Below, piece after piece: positions 1-9,600 of a stretch of 64,000 bases of DNA. Both the position numbers and the translations under genes were made by a program. The notes under the pieces are model-generated. The model was not told the origin of the DNA. It did no database searches and saw nothing but the letters and a program-made list of their open reading frames with translations. Each line of letters starts with the position of its first letter. Within the stretch, counting starts at the first letter, position 1. The stretch spans positions 4,456,001 through 4,520,000 of the forward strand of contig NZ_OY781981.1 of the NCBI RefSeq assembly GCF_963677565.1, given 5' to 3'. The stretch comes from an uncultured Draconibacterium sp. (GTDB taxonomy: Bacteria > Bacteroidota > Bacteroidia > Bacteroidales > Prolixibacteraceae).

Positions 1-1
1 T

Positions 2-415
2 GTTAGTAAATTAGCAACTTCGGTTGAAACGTCGCGTGCAACAATTATGAACTACCTGAAGTATTTGAAGCACGCCCGACTCATCAACCTGCTTTATGAG
101 AACGGCGGAAGTGATGACGACCAGATGAAGAAACCGGACAAAGTGTACATGCAAAACACAAACCTGCTAAACGCTATTGCTCCGAATAATTACGATAAAG
201 CCACGGTGAGACAAACGTTCTTTTATAACCAGGTTGGCTATGTATGCCAGCTGGCGAAATCGCCGGTTGCCGATTTTTGTGTCAACGGAAAATACAAATT
301 CAATGTTGGCGGACGAAAACTGAAACCCGAAAAAGGAATTTACGCTGCCTCGGATGTAATTGAGGTTGGCCAGGGAAACAAAATTCCTTTATGGCTCTTT
401 GGATTTCTGTACTAG
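2..415 (+). CDS. C-terminal fragment of an AAA ATPase with DUF4143 domain
   Basis: The frame is open from base 2 and runs to a stop at 415, so the gene begins before the window; the first internal Met (base 47) is probably not the true start. The visible part has the helix-turn-helix-like stretch LATSVETSRATIMNYLKYL followed by a basic C-terminal half, which resembles the DUF4143 region that follows the AAA_14 ATPase domain in a widespread family of about 400-residue proteins. The Walker motifs lie outside the window. The cellular role of this family is poorly defined; links to mobile DNA or toxin-antitoxin-like functions have been proposed. PFOR follows 66 bp downstream on the same strand. 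The call rests on overall resemblance of the C-terminal part only. Confidence 0.6.
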   Translation, partial: VSKLATSVETSRATIMNYLKYLKHARLINLLYENGGSDDDQMKKPDKVYMQNTNLLNAIAPNNYDKATVRQTFFYNQVGYVCQLAKSPVADFCVNGKYKFNVGGRKLKPEKGIYAASDVIEVGQGNKIPLWLFGFLY

Positions 416-481
416 ATGCTGGATCCAGAATCAAGATTAGAAATATCAATTTTAAACTAAATAAAATAAAGACGAATAAAG

Positions 482-3400
482 ATGGCAAAACAAAAAAAGA
501 TGGTTACATGTGACGGTAACTACGCAGCAGCGTATATGAGTTACATGTTCAGCGAAGTCGCCTGTATTTATCCGATCACTCCGTCGTCAACAATGGCAGA
601 GTACGTTGATGAATGGGCTGCTTTTGGAAAGAAAAATATGTTTGGTCGCCCAGTACGTTTGGCAGAAATGCAAAGTGAAGCCGGTGCTGCCGGTGCTGTT
701 CACGGAGCGCTGCAATCGGGTGCCTTAACTTCTACTTACACTGCATCACAGGGATTGTTGTTAATGATTCCTAACATGTACAAAATTGCAGGTGAGTTAT
801 TACCAACAGTATTTCACGTAAGTGCACGTGCCTTAGCGGGTCACGCATTATCAATTTTTGGCGACCACAGCGACGTTTACGCTGCCCGTCAAACAGGTTT
901 TGCAATGTTGGCTTCAGGTTCGGTGCAGGAAGAAATGGACCTTGCAGGTGTTGCTCACTTGGCTACATTGAAATCAAGAGTTCCTTTCCTGGCTTTCTTC
1001 GATGGATTCCGTACTTCTCACGAGGTTCAGAAAATTGAAGCTATTGCTCAGGAAGACATTGTTCCTTTGGTTGACATGGAAGCAATTCAGGAATTCCGCA
1101 ATCGTGCGTTAAATCCAGAAAATCCTGTAACCCGCGGTACAGCTCAAAACCCTGATATTTTCTTCCAGGCAAAAGAATCAGCGAACAAATTTTACGATGC
1201 AGTTCCTGATATCGTTGCTGACTACATGGATGAAATCAGCAAAATTACCGGCAGAACATACCGTCCTTTCACTTATTACGGTGCACCTGATGCTGAAAAC
1301 GTAATTATTGCAATGGGTTCGGTTACTGAAACCATTAAAGAAACTATCGATTACTTAACTGCTCAAGGCAAAAAAGTTGGTTTAATTTCGGTACACTTGT
1401 TCCGTCCATTCTCAGCAAAACACTTTGTTGAAGCATTACCTGATTCAGTAAAACGTATTGCTGTTTTAGACCGTGCTGCTGAGCCGGGATCAACCGGGGA
1501 GCCATTATTCCTTGACGTTCAATCACAATTCTACGGAAAAGCAGATGCTCCTGTAATTGTTGGTGGTCGTTACGGTTTAGGATCAAAAGATACTACTCCT
1601 TCACAAATTCTTTCAGTTTACGAAAACCTTGAAATGAAAGAGCCAAAAGGCAACTTCACAATTGGTATCGTTGATGATGTGACTTTCAAATCACTTCCAT
1701 TGAAAGAAGAAATCAACATGACTCCGGAAGGAACTTACCAGGCTAAATTCTATGGTTTGGGTTCTGACGGTACTGTTGGTGCAAACAAAAACTCGATTAA
1801 AATTATTGGTGACTCAACAGATAAATCATGTCAGGGATACTTCCAGTACGACTCGAAAAAGTCGGGAGGTTTCACTTGTTCACACTTACGTTTCGGGGAT
1901 AAACCAATCCGATCAACTTACCTTGTTACCACTCCTGACTTTGTTGCTTGTCACGTTCCGGCATATGTAAATATGTACGACGTGCTGAAAGGCCTGAAAA
2001 AAGGTGGTTCTTTCTTGCTGAACTCGATTAACGACGCAGAAGAAACCAAAAAACAGTTGCCTGATGCAATGAAGAAATATTTGGCCGAGAACGAAATCAA
2101 TTTCTACATCATTAACGGTACTAAACTGGGTGAAGAGATTGGTTTGGGAACTCGTACCAACACTATTATGCAATCGGCTTTCTTTAAGATTACCGGTGTA
2201 ATTCCTTACGAATTGGCTGTTGAGCAAATGAAAGCTGCTATTGTAAAATCGTACGGTAAAAAAGGTGAGCACATTGTAAACATGAACTACGCAGCGGTTG
2301 ACGCCGGTGGTAAAAACGTAGTAAAAGTTGAAGTTCCTGCAGAATGGAAAGACATCGTTGTTGCTGATGAAGCAGTTGTTGATGCCGACCGTCCGGAATA
2401 CATTACTAAAGTGGTTGACGTAATCAACGCACAAAAAGGTGATGATCTTCCTGTTTCTACTTTTGCAGGATCAGAAGATGGACAATTCCCACTTGGAACA
2501 GCAGCTTACGAAAAACGTGGTATCGCAGTAAACGTTCCTGAATGGCAGTCGGAAAACTGTATTCAGTGTAACCAGTGTGCTTACGTTTGTCCTCACGCAG
2601 CTATTCGTCCGTTCCTGATGACAGAAGAAGAAGTTGAAGCAGCACCTGCAGGAACCGAAACAAAAACAGCAACTCCGGCAAAAGTATTTGGTGGATTGAA
2701 TTTCCGTATCCAGGTATCGCCACTCGACTGTACAGGTTGTGGTAACTGTGCCGATGTTTGTCCATCGAAAGTGAAATCGCTTGTTATGAAGCCACTTGCA
2801 TCTCAGCAAGCTGAAGTTGGTCGTTGGGATTTCATGGACAAAAAAGTTACTGTTAAAGAGACTGTTGTTGACAAAACAAAATCAGTTAAAAACTCACAGT
2901 TCGCTCAGCCATTGTTCGAGTTCTCTGGAGCTTGTGCAGGTTGTGGTGAAACTCCATACATTAAACTGATCACTCAGCTTTACGGCGAGCGTATGATGGT
3001 TGCCAACGCTACAGGTTGTTCTTCAATCTATGGTGGTTCTGCTCCTTCAACTCCATACTGTAAACACAAAGAGTCTGGTCACGGTCCGGCATGGGCTAAC
3101 TCACTGTTCGAAGACAATGCCGAATACGGTTTTGGTTTCTCTGAAGGTGTTAGCGCACAACGCGACCGTATTGCAGAAATTATGACTGCTGCCCTTTCAA
3201 ATGGTGCTTCTGACGCTGAGAAAGAAGTATTTGGCGAATGGTTGGAGAAAAAAGACAATGCTGATGGTTCAGTAGTTGCAACCAACAAAGTACTCGATGT
3301 AATTAAAGACAGCGATAGCCAGTATGCAAAAGACATCATGTTATTGAAACAATACCTGGTTAAAAAATCAATCTGGGTATTCGGTGGCGACGGATGGGCT

Positions 3401-4045
3401 TATGACATCGGTTACGGCGGTTTAGATCACGTAATGGCAAGCGGCGAAGATGTAAACGTATTGGTAATGGATACCGAGGTTTACTCTAACACCGGTGGTC
3501 AGTCGTCTAAATCTACTCCGGTTGGAGCAGTTGCAAAATTTGCTGCATCGGGTAAAAAAGTACGTAAAAAAGACCTTGGCGCTATGATGATGAGCTACGG
3601 TTACGTATACGTTGCACAAGTGGCAATGGGAGCTAACCAGTCGCAGTACTTTAAAGCACTGAAAGAAGCTGAAGCTTACCCGGGTCCTTCTATCATTATC
3701 GCTTATTCGCCATGTATCAACCACGGATTGCGTGCCAGCATGGGACGTACCCAGGAAGAGGAGAAAAAAGCTGTTGCTTCAGGATACTGGCACTTGTTCC
3801 GCTACAATCCACTGTTGGAAGACGAGGGTAAAAATCCATTCCAACTGGATTCGAAAACTCCGGAATGGAGCCAATTCCAAGACTTCCTGAACGGCGAGGT
3901 TCGTTATACTTCTTTGAAGAAATCGTTCCCTGCCGAAGCTGATGAATTGTTCGCAGCTGCTGAAGAAAACGCAAAATGGCGTTACGCGTCATACCAGCGT
4001 ATGGCAGCTATGGATTATTCAAAACCTGAAGAAGGTGAAGAATAG
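482..4045 (+). CDS. nifJ: Pyruvate:ferredoxin (flavodoxin) oxidoreductase, single-chain
   Basis: Oxidises pyruvate with CoA to acetyl-CoA and CO2, passing electrons to ferredoxin or flavodoxin in the cytoplasm. The 1187-residue length is that of the homodimeric all-domains-fused enzyme. In order there are the pyruvate-binding domain (YPITPSSTMAEYVDEW near residue 31), a ferredoxin-type insert with two 4Fe-4S motifs (CIQCNQCAYVC from about residue 693 and CTGCGNCADVC from about 750), the proximal cluster motif GACAGCGET (about 816) and the thiamine pyrophosphate domain with GGDGWAYDIG and SNTGGQSS (about 967-1010). All cluster cysteines expected for the family are visible. It stands alone, with a strong terminator 21 bp after the stop. 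It supplies acetyl-CoA and reduced ferredoxin in anaerobic metabolism and fits the ptb-buk and acs genes later in the window. Confidence 0.97.
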   Translation: MAKQKKMVTCDGNYAAAYMSYMFSEVACIYPITPSSTMAEYVDEWAAFGKKNMFGRPVRLAEMQSEAGAAGAVHGALQSGALTSTYTASQGLLLMIPNMYKIAGELLPTVFHVSARALAGHALSIFGDHSDVYAARQTGFAMLASGSVQEEMDLAGVAHLATLKSRVPFLAFFDGFRTSHEVQKIEAIAQEDIVPLVDMEAIQEFRNRALNPENPVTRGTAQNPDIFFQAKESANKFYDAVPDIVADYMDEISKITGRTYRPFTYYGAPDAENVIIAMGSVTETIKETIDYLTAQGKKVGLISVHLFRPFSAKHFVEALPDSVKRIAVLDRAAEPGSTGEPLFLDVQSQFYGKADAPVIVGGRYGLGSKDTTPSQILSVYENLEMKEPKGNFTIGIVDDVTFKSLPLKEEINMTPEGTYQAKFYGLGSDGTVGANKNSIKIIGDSTDKSCQGYFQYDSKKSGGFTCSHLRFGDKPIRSTYLVTTPDFVACHVPAYVNMYDVLKGLKKGGSFLLNSINDAEETKKQLPDAMKKYLAENEINFYIINGTKLGEEIGLGTRTNTIMQSAFFKITGVIPYELAVEQMKAAIVKSYGKKGEHIVNMNYAAVDAGGKNVVKVEVPAEWKDIVVADEAVVDADRPEYITKVVDVINAQKGDDLPVSTFAGSEDGQFPLGTAAYEKRGIAVNVPEWQSENCIQCNQCAYVCPHAAIRPFLMTEEEVEAAPAGTETKTATPAKVFGGLNFRIQVSPLDCTGCGNCADVCPSKVKSLVMKPLASQQAEVGRWDFMDKKVTVKETVVDKTKSVKNSQFAQPLFEFSGACAGCGETPYIKLITQLYGERMMVANATGCSSIYGGSAPSTPYCKHKESGHGPAWANSLFEDNAEYGFGFSEGVSAQRDRIAEIMTAALSNGASDAEKEVFGEWLEKKDNADGSVVATNKVLDVIKDSDSQYAKDIMLLKQYLVKKSIWVFGGDGWAYDIGYGGLDHVMASGEDVNVLVMDTEVYSNTGGQSSKSTPVGAVAKFAASGKKVRKKDLGAMMMSYGYVYVAQVAMGANQSQYFKALKEAEAYPGPSIIIAYSPCINHGLRASMGRTQEEEKKAVASGYWHLFRYNPLLEDEGKNPFQLDSKTPEWSQFQDFLNGEVRYTSLKKSFPAEADELFAAAEENAKWRYASYQRMAAMDYSKPEEGEE

Positions 4046-4065
4046 AAACTATTCGAGCTATATAG

Positions 4066-4097
4066 AAAAGCCGCTTCGTTTTTGAAGCGGCTTTTTT
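4066..4097 (+). terminator. Intrinsic terminator after nifJ
   Basis: A perfect 12-bp stem, AAAAGCCGCTTC paired with GAAGCGGCTTTT, closes a six-base loop and ends in a T run (4092-4097). It begins 20 bp after the nifJ stop. The T run is also the left edge of the repeat that flanks the IS110-type element. The same stem recurs in the terminator at 6553-6580. Confidence 0.93.
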
Positions 4098-4107
4098 CTG
4101 AAAGTCA
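4092..4107. repeat. Left copy of the 16-bp direct repeat flanking the IS110 element
   Basis: TTTTTTCTGAAAGTCA, identical to 5550-5565. It starts in the T tract of the nifJ terminator. It may be a target duplication, or reflect target and donor sequences that share the bridge-RNA recognition site. Confidence 0.8.
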
Positions 4108-4241
4108 CTCCCCAAAATAAAGTTCGGTTATAAAAGAATTATAATTTTTTCTACGTGCTCACAATGGCAACAACTGTTGGTTCTTAGCGTCTGATGTCAG
4201 TTTTTTGTACGGGATTTAATCACCAAAAAAGCCACGACCTT
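4108..4241 (-). other. Non-coding 3' segment of the IS110 element, possible bridge-RNA region
   Basis: This 134-bp stretch lies between the transposase stop and the left repeat and has no open frame. The 5' non-coding segment (5469-5549) is only about 80 bp, so the larger 3' segment is the better place for a bridge RNA, as in the IS1111 branch of the family. I could not assign target- and donor-binding loops by eye, so the assignment is inference from position and length. Confidence 0.25.
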
Positions 4242-5468
4242 TTAATTTTGATAGACGCTTTTTAAATCTGCTAATTGTCTTTCTAACCGTTGTATTCTTT
4301 TTAATCTTCTTTGTTCTTCAATTGCCTTGTTCTGGCTACTTAATAAGTAAGGCGTTTTGTCCCTTAGAACAAAGTAAGCAGCCGTCAGGATCTTATGTCC
4401 TATTGCCATATTTGCTTTCTTACTTCCTCTACGTGCGGCAATTGTCTTATGTTTTGCAGCCATTAAACAATCTTTAGAATGTGATGCTGCCCATGCAGCT
4501 TCAACCAGGGTTGTTTTCAGGTATTTGTTGCCATGTGTTATTTTTGAAGAATATTTTTTACCGGCACTTTCGTTATTTCCTGGACACACGCCTGCCCATG
4601 AGGCAAGATGTTTCGCTGACGGAAAGAATACCATGTCATTTCCAATTTCAGCAAGTATCCCAGCAGCTATTTGTACCGACACTCCTGGAATAGTAAGTAA
4701 TAATTCAACATCATTTCTCATGGAGTTAAGATATTTGTCAATTCTTTTTTCAATGCAGTCAATTTGATTATTGATATGTTCCATTGATGCAAGAATCAGT
4801 TGAAGCATAAAAATATGATGTTCGGTAATCCTTCCGTATAAAGCCTTCTTTAGTTCGGCTTTTTTTCTGACCAAAGATCCTTTTGCCAGTTCTGATAATT
4901 TCCCCGGGTCTTTTTCTCCCGATGCGATTGCCAAAACAATTGCTGTTCCTGTTTTGCCAAAAACATCACTAACTACGCTGCCTAGCTTGATGTTGGCATC
5001 TTCAAGGATGTTCTGCAAACGGTTCTTTTCAGCAGTACGCTGATGTATCAGTTTTCTTCGGTGGCGGTGCAAAACCCGAAGTTCTCTTATGCCTTGACGT
5101 GGAACAAAACTTCCTTTAAGCAAGCCACTCAACAGAAGTTTGGCAATCCATTCACTGTCCATTTTATCCGTTTTTTGCCCCGGAACATTTTTTACATGCC
5201 TGGCATTGACCAGTAAAATCTCAAAATATTCTTCAAGTACATAGTAAACAGGTTTCCAATAAACTCCTGTGCTCTCCATCGCAATATGGCTTACTCCTTC
5301 ATTCTGGAGAAAACCAATCAGCTTTTCAAGTTCTTCGGTAAATGTGCCAAAAGTTTCAGTTCGTTCAACAATATCTTTACCTTTGATGCTGGCGACTACT
5401 GTGTCCTTATGAACATCAAGGCCACAACCTCGCTCAATGATTCTTGGGAATTCTTCGACAGGATTCAT
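4242..5468 (-). CDS. IS110-family transposase (DEDD recombinase)
   Basis: This 408-residue protein cuts and rejoins DNA for the IS element. The N-terminal RuvC-like DEDD domain shows GCGLDVHKD (Asp18), HIAMESTGVYW (Glu65) and KTDKMDSEWIAKLL (Asp101 and Asp104), the acidic residues expected for catalysis. The C-terminal transposase_20-type domain has LLTIPGVSVQIAAGILAEIG followed by FPSAKHLASWAGVCPGNNES, where the conserved catalytic Ser lies in the NNESAGK region. Length matches complete family members and no frameshift or stop interrupts it. It faces nifJ convergently. It is distinct from the decayed transposase at 11872, which belongs to a different subgroup judging by its N-terminus. Confidence 0.95.
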   Translation of the reverse strand: MNPVEEFPRIIERGCGLDVHKDTVVASIKGKDIVERTETFGTFTEELEKLIGFLQNEGVSHIAMESTGVYWKPVYYVLEEYFEILLVNARHVKNVPGQKTDKMDSEWIAKLLLSGLLKGSFVPRQGIRELRVLHRHRRKLIHQRTAEKNRLQNILEDANIKLGSVVSDVFGKTGTAIVLAIASGEKDPGKLSELAKGSLVRKKAELKKALYGRITEHHIFMLQLILASMEHINNQIDCIEKRIDKYLNSMRNDVELLLTIPGVSVQIAAGILAEIGNDMVFFPSAKHLASWAGVCPGNNESAGKKYSSKITHGNKYLKTTLVEAAWAASHSKDCLMAAKHKTIAARRGSKKANMAIGHKILTAAYFVLRDKTPYLLSSQNKAIEEQRRLKRIQRLERQLADLKSVYQN

Positions 5469-5511
5469 AGTAGAAAATTTTATTGGTACGTAGATACCGC
5501 AAGTTAATTCA

Positions 5512-5555
5512 CTTTCATTCCTGTTGGTGATTCCCGGGAATCATGAATGTTTTTT
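5512..5555. repeat. REP-like repeat, copy A
   Basis: A 44-bp unit beginning CTTTCATTCCTGTTGGTGAT and ending CATGAATGTTTTTT, nearly the same as the unit at 5690-5732. The two copies differ mainly in the middle (TCCCGGGAAT here, TCCATAAAT in copy B). It may be the 5' end of the IS or a chromosomal repeat that the IS landed beside. Confidence 0.6.
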
Positions 5556-5565
5556 CTGAAAGTCA
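5550..5565. repeat. Right copy of the 16-bp direct repeat flanking the IS110 element
   Basis: TTTTTTCTGAAAGTCA, identical to 4092-4107. Its T run is shared with the end of the REP-like repeat copy at 5512-5555. Confidence 0.8.
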
Positions 5566-5689
5566 TTTTGGTAAAAAAAAAGTTCACCCAGAGTAGATTA
5601 CTAAGTTTTCGCAAAGCACGCAAAACAGATGCTATACCTTTGCGAATTTTGCGCTTCTTCTTTTCTTTGCGTGAAACAATATTGATGTC

Positions 5690-5761
5690 CTTTCATCCCT
5701 GTTGGTGATTCCATAAATCATGAATGTTTTTTGTACCTCTCTGCTCGTTTCTAAACGAGGG
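5690..5761. repeat. REP-like repeat, copy B with hairpin
   Basis: Contains the second copy of the 44-bp unit (5690-5732) followed by GTACCTCTCTG and a short hairpin, CTCGTTT (5744-5750) with AAACGAG (5753-5759). A conserved lead sequence plus a small hairpin resembles REP elements associated with RAYT-type transposases, though none is encoded here. Between the copies there is another inverted pair, TTCGCAAA (5608-5615) and TTTGCGAA (5639-5646). No gene is seen in 5556-5782. Confidence 0.5.
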
Positions 5762-5782
5762 TTATAAATTATCGTTGGAGCG

Positions 5783-6289
5783 CTAAAACGTAATTAAACC
5801 TTCTCCTTTTAAATCCCAGGTCATGGTTTCATGATCTATTATTCCATACATATCAATAGTTCCGGTGGCACCTTCAAATCTTCCGGTACACATCCCCTCA
5901 CGAATTTCATAGAGATAGTGCATACCATCCTCATCTACCCAAGGCTCTGTAATTACCCAGGTATAAAGCATATCTCCATTAGCAGCTGTTAACTCTCCAA
6001 ATATTGGCGAAACGGGATTTCCGTCGGCATCAATACAAAGCTGATTATGAACAGTGAAGTTTCCTAAAAATGTTGCATTACCGCCTCCAGTAATTAACAT
6101 CTGTAGCCCTGTTTCAGTACAGGCATCGGGGTTAACAACTACTTCCATTGCACCACTTGCCCTCTGAAACTTAATAGTACGTTCAATCATTTTACCTGAT
6201 TTCAGATCCATTTCAGGTTCTTCTTCAAACGGGGCATCACAGGCAAACACCCCAAATAATACAATAAGAAAAATGCATAAATTTTTCAT
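5783..6289 (-). CDS. Small lipoprotein with allene-oxide-cyclase-barrel-like motif
   Basis: This 168-residue protein starts at the Met of MKNLCIFLIVLFGVFACD; a longer frame to 6328 adds 13 residues that would break the signal peptide. The signal ends in a lipobox (VFAC), so it is probably a lipoprotein. The mature part has no enzyme motif, but the C-terminal GMCTGRFEGATGTIDMYG matches the G-GRFEGATG turn also seen in the lipoprotein at 47638. In other bacteria that motif occurs in secreted allene-oxide-cyclase/dirigent-like beta-barrels. The function is unknown. It lies between the IS-flanking repeats and a secreted arabinofuranosidase, with no clear operon partner. Confidence 0.75.
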   Translation of the reverse strand: MKNLCIFLIVLFGVFACDAPFEEEPEMDLKSGKMIERTIKFQRASGAMEVVVNPDACTETGLQMLITGGGNATFLGNFTVHNQLCIDADGNPVSPIFGELTAANGDMLYTWVITEPWVDEDGMHYLYEIREGMCTGRFEGATGTIDMYGIIDHETMTWDLKGEGLITF

Positions 6290-6459
6290 AACGTTGATTT
6301 TTGGTGAATAATATGTGCTTGGCCACACAACTTTAGAGGGAATAAAAAAGATATGCCTGTTTACGGTATTAAGCCGAAAATGTTTTCGTATATAGCTTCA
6401 TAGTCTCGCTCCTTCGGAGCTCCATTCCCCCAAATTTTCGGGTTAATAACTCATTCTTT

Positions 6460-6530
6460 GCGCCAAAGGTGCAAGGTCTTTTAGCATAGTCCGTAGGGCT
6501 ATGCGTATTAGCGCCAAAGGTGCAATGTCT
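6460..6530. repeat. Short direct repeats in the intergenic region
   Basis: GCGCCAAAGGTGCAAGGTCT at 6460-6479 recurs with one change at 6511-6530, a 51-bp spacing. Nearby is a small inverted CTCCTTCGGAG. The stretch 6290-6552 carries no convincing gene and looks like degraded intergenic repeat DNA. Confidence 0.6.
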
Positions 6531-6552
6531 ATTACCCTCCCGCGCAATAAAA

Positions 6553-6580
6553 AAAAGCCGCTTCAAATGAAGCGGCTTTT
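6553..6580 (-). terminator. Intrinsic terminator of the arabinofuranosidase gene
   Basis: Stem AAAAGCCGCTTC/GAAGCGGCTTTT with a four-base loop. On the minus strand it is followed by a T run (the A run at 6548-6556), so it ends transcription of the gene that stops at 6676. The stem is identical to that of the nifJ terminator but the loop differs. Confidence 0.85.
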
Positions 6581-6675
6581 TAAAACCTAACACAAAATCA
6601 GGTATTTTAAACTAATAAATTGTTTTTATGAAAGCTCGTATCTATTCGCAATGTAATATGTCCATTGCTTAGGAA

Positions 6676-9600
6676 CTACTTCAAAGTTACATCCAGGTAT
6701 ACCGAATGGCGCCCGTATGTATCGTAAAAAGGTTTGTAGGTAACACCATCAATTTCAAACTCCAGTTTTTCAGGATCACCTGAAATCGATTTGCTGATGT
6801 CTTCTGCATCCAGCGTTACTTTACGCCATTCTTTGCGTGGCTCTTTTTCCTGGGCAGCCAGTAAAACCGGCCCATAGAATAAACTGGCAACGTTTTGCTG
6901 ATCCATTACCGGCTCTAAATAGAAATGGAATGGCATGCGCAACTCAATTTTATCTCCGTCTTTCCATTTGCGACTTATAGTAAGGTAACTTCCCGGCTCA
7001 GCCTTTTTTGCCTCTTTTTTGCCATTAATTGTCACAAAGAATCCTTCAGTAGCCCAATGTGGCACACGTACATTTAAATCGAATTTGCCGTTACCGCTAA
7101 TGGTTAATGTGGTATTATCTTCTTTTGGGTAAGCAGTTGTTTGTGTAACCGTAATATTCCTATCGGTCCATTTTAAGATTGAAGGCACATACAGGTTAAC
7201 ATACAATGCATCGCTATCTGCACTCCTAAAATAAATAGAGTTCTGAAGTTTTGTGTTGCTCTCAAGTGCCGTACCGTTACAGCAGGTAAAACCATCCATG
7301 TGGGCATTGCTAAAATGTTTTACCGAACCTGCACGCAAAGGTACATGGTAAGTATTTGCAGGTGTATGCTCATCAACTGATGCCAAAATATGGTTGTATA
7401 GTCCGCGCTCGTAATAATCCATTAACTCGGCCTGCTGATTGTACAAAAACAGGTTGCGGCTTAATTTAAGCATATTGTAGGTGGCGCAGGTTTCATTCTG
7501 TCCGCCTACTGAAAAACCGTTTTCGTAAAGCGTTGCAGGCTCACTTGTAAAACACTCGGCATTGGCAGGATTACGGGCTCCTGCTACACCACCAATGCTG
7601 TACATGTAGTCTCCTGTTGCCTTATTCCAGAAATTGTCTGCAATATCAAAATATTCAGGCTCTTCCGAATCACGGTAAATTTCCAGCGCACCCATAATTT
7701 GCGGAATGTGCTGGTTGGCGTGTAATCCGCGGAACATATCAACGTTCTTTGCCAGTCCGTGCGAATGCTCGGCATCGCCAAAAAATACCCGGATGTTATC
7801 GAATAACTTCGCGGTTTCAAGGTAACTCTTATCGTTGGTCAGGCGGCTTAATCTTGCCAAAGCTTCGTTCATTCCCCCAAACTCTCCGGCAATGTAGGTA
7901 TTCCAGATATCAATGAGCGTTTCAGTTGGTACAACACTTAAACGTGCATGCACCCAATCACCCATATCTTTTACAATCTCCAGCGCTTTTTCGTTGCCGC
8001 TTACCTCGTAAATATCCATTAAACCGGCAAGAATTTTATGCAAAGTGTAATATGGTGCCCAAACTTTATCGTTATCTGTTCCGTATTTTGCACCGTGTTC
8101 CAGCATAATGAATTGATCAGGAGGATAGGCACTGATAAATCCTTTACCCCAGTTTTGGTAGTCAGTACGGATGCCGTCTTCGCTTAAATCGGAATCAAAA
8201 CCATCCCTTCCCGGTCCCGGAGGAACGGCCAACGGATCAGATACAGACTCGCCGCCTGCAGTTTTAGGCTTTCCTGAAAGTTGCGACAATTCGTACAAGG
8301 TATTTACCATGTATTCCATTTTCTCGGTAAACTTAGCCTGGATAGCAGGATCGTAAGCGGCACTTGAATAGGCCTGTGCCAAAGCGCTCAGGTAATGCCC
8401 TGTTGCATGACCACGCAGTTTTGTTTCCTGACTATCCCAAACACCAAGAGGCTCGGCACCTTCAGGTTGTTCCTGACCAAATGCATTGCGGAACATATAA
8501 AGGAAATCATCAGGATTGGTTTCCAATAAACCATCTACAAATTTATCGCGGTTTTCTACAAATTTTGTTTCGTGGTGATGAAGGTCTTCGGTTAACTGCA
8601 CCTCATCCAGGTTAAACGCTTCCAGCGTGCGGTGAGGAGCACTATGATCGTGATCGTGCTCTACTACAGTTACAGTTGCTTTGGGTTGAATGTCGGTTCC
8701 GGCAACTGTTCCGGTTACGGTATATTTACCAGGCTTTTGCACTTCGCTGTTGTCTTCCGGAGAAGGCCAAAGCACACGTACATCGGGTCCCTGAACATTG
8801 TTACTGTAAACACCTTTTACAAAACGTGGCAAACGTGGGAGGTAGCCCACTTCGGTTTCCACCTCAATAGCAGGAACGCTTGTTAAATACTGAGTATATA
8901 ACTGTGGTGTTGATTCAGGAAACTCCTGAAGTTCTGCTTCTTGTCGGTTTTTCATCATCTCTTCTGCTTCCTCTTTGTGCAATGCACTAAAGTTGATCCA
9001 TCCTATTTGCCTTCTGTTTAAAGGAATACGGTAGATACGGAAATCGTGCAGTTTAGCATCAATAGAAGCACCGCCTGAAGTTAGCGATTTTCCGATAACA
9101 TACTGATCATCTTTGCCTTTCTGACTGTTGAACAGGTTCTTTAGTTCAACATCAACATCTTTTACTTCGCTAACCATTTCTGCGTTAAGGTAGGTAGTGA
9201 AGGTTTTTTCCGGAACATTAATAACAACTACTATATGGTTCCATTTATTTAATTCTGCAGCCTGCGAACTTGCAGTATAACCGGCCACATGTGCCACGTA
9301 ACCGTCTTCGCTGGCAGGGGCTGCATAGAAACTTGATTTATTGTTTTTGCCAAAGTCGAACAGTGGCGCACCACCTTCTGCCGAACGCAGAAAAACCCAA
9401 CCTGAAATACTTAGCGACTCCTCGCCTGCCAGTAATTCGCCGGGGATGGTAATAAAAGCTTTACCTTCTCCGGGTAAAGACAATACCTTACCAAACACGT
9501 TGTCATCAACAAATTCGTAACCGTCACCCTGAATGTTTCCATGCAAGTTATTTCTCGACCAGTCTTTTGTATTTTCTTCCAGCGTGTAACGGGCAATTAA

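Larger units (their letters stand above)
4098..5555 (-). mobile_element. IS110-family insertion sequence, approximate limits
   Basis: The element holds one IS110-type transposase on the minus strand and is bracketed by a perfect 16-bp direct repeat, TTTTTTCTGAAAGTCA, at 4092-4107 and 5550-5565. Taking the ends within those repeats gives about 1.46 kb, a normal size for the family. The left end abuts the T tract of the nifJ terminator. IS110 elements recombine by a bridge-RNA-guided mechanism and lack classical terminal inverted repeats, so the exact ends cannot be set from one copy. There is a 9-bp inverted match (AATCACCAA at 4218-4226 and TTGGTGATT at 5524-5532) that could be subterminal. 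The transposase frame is undamaged, so the element may be active. Confidence 0.7.

Noticed and set aside
1913..2434. 173-residue frame opposite nifJ
   Set aside because: Antisense to a strongly conserved gene with normal codon use; composition is typical of a shadow frame.
6460..6530. Regulatory direct repeat of the arabinofuranosidase gene
   Set aside because: The repeats are downstream of that gene and resemble intergenic repeat debris.
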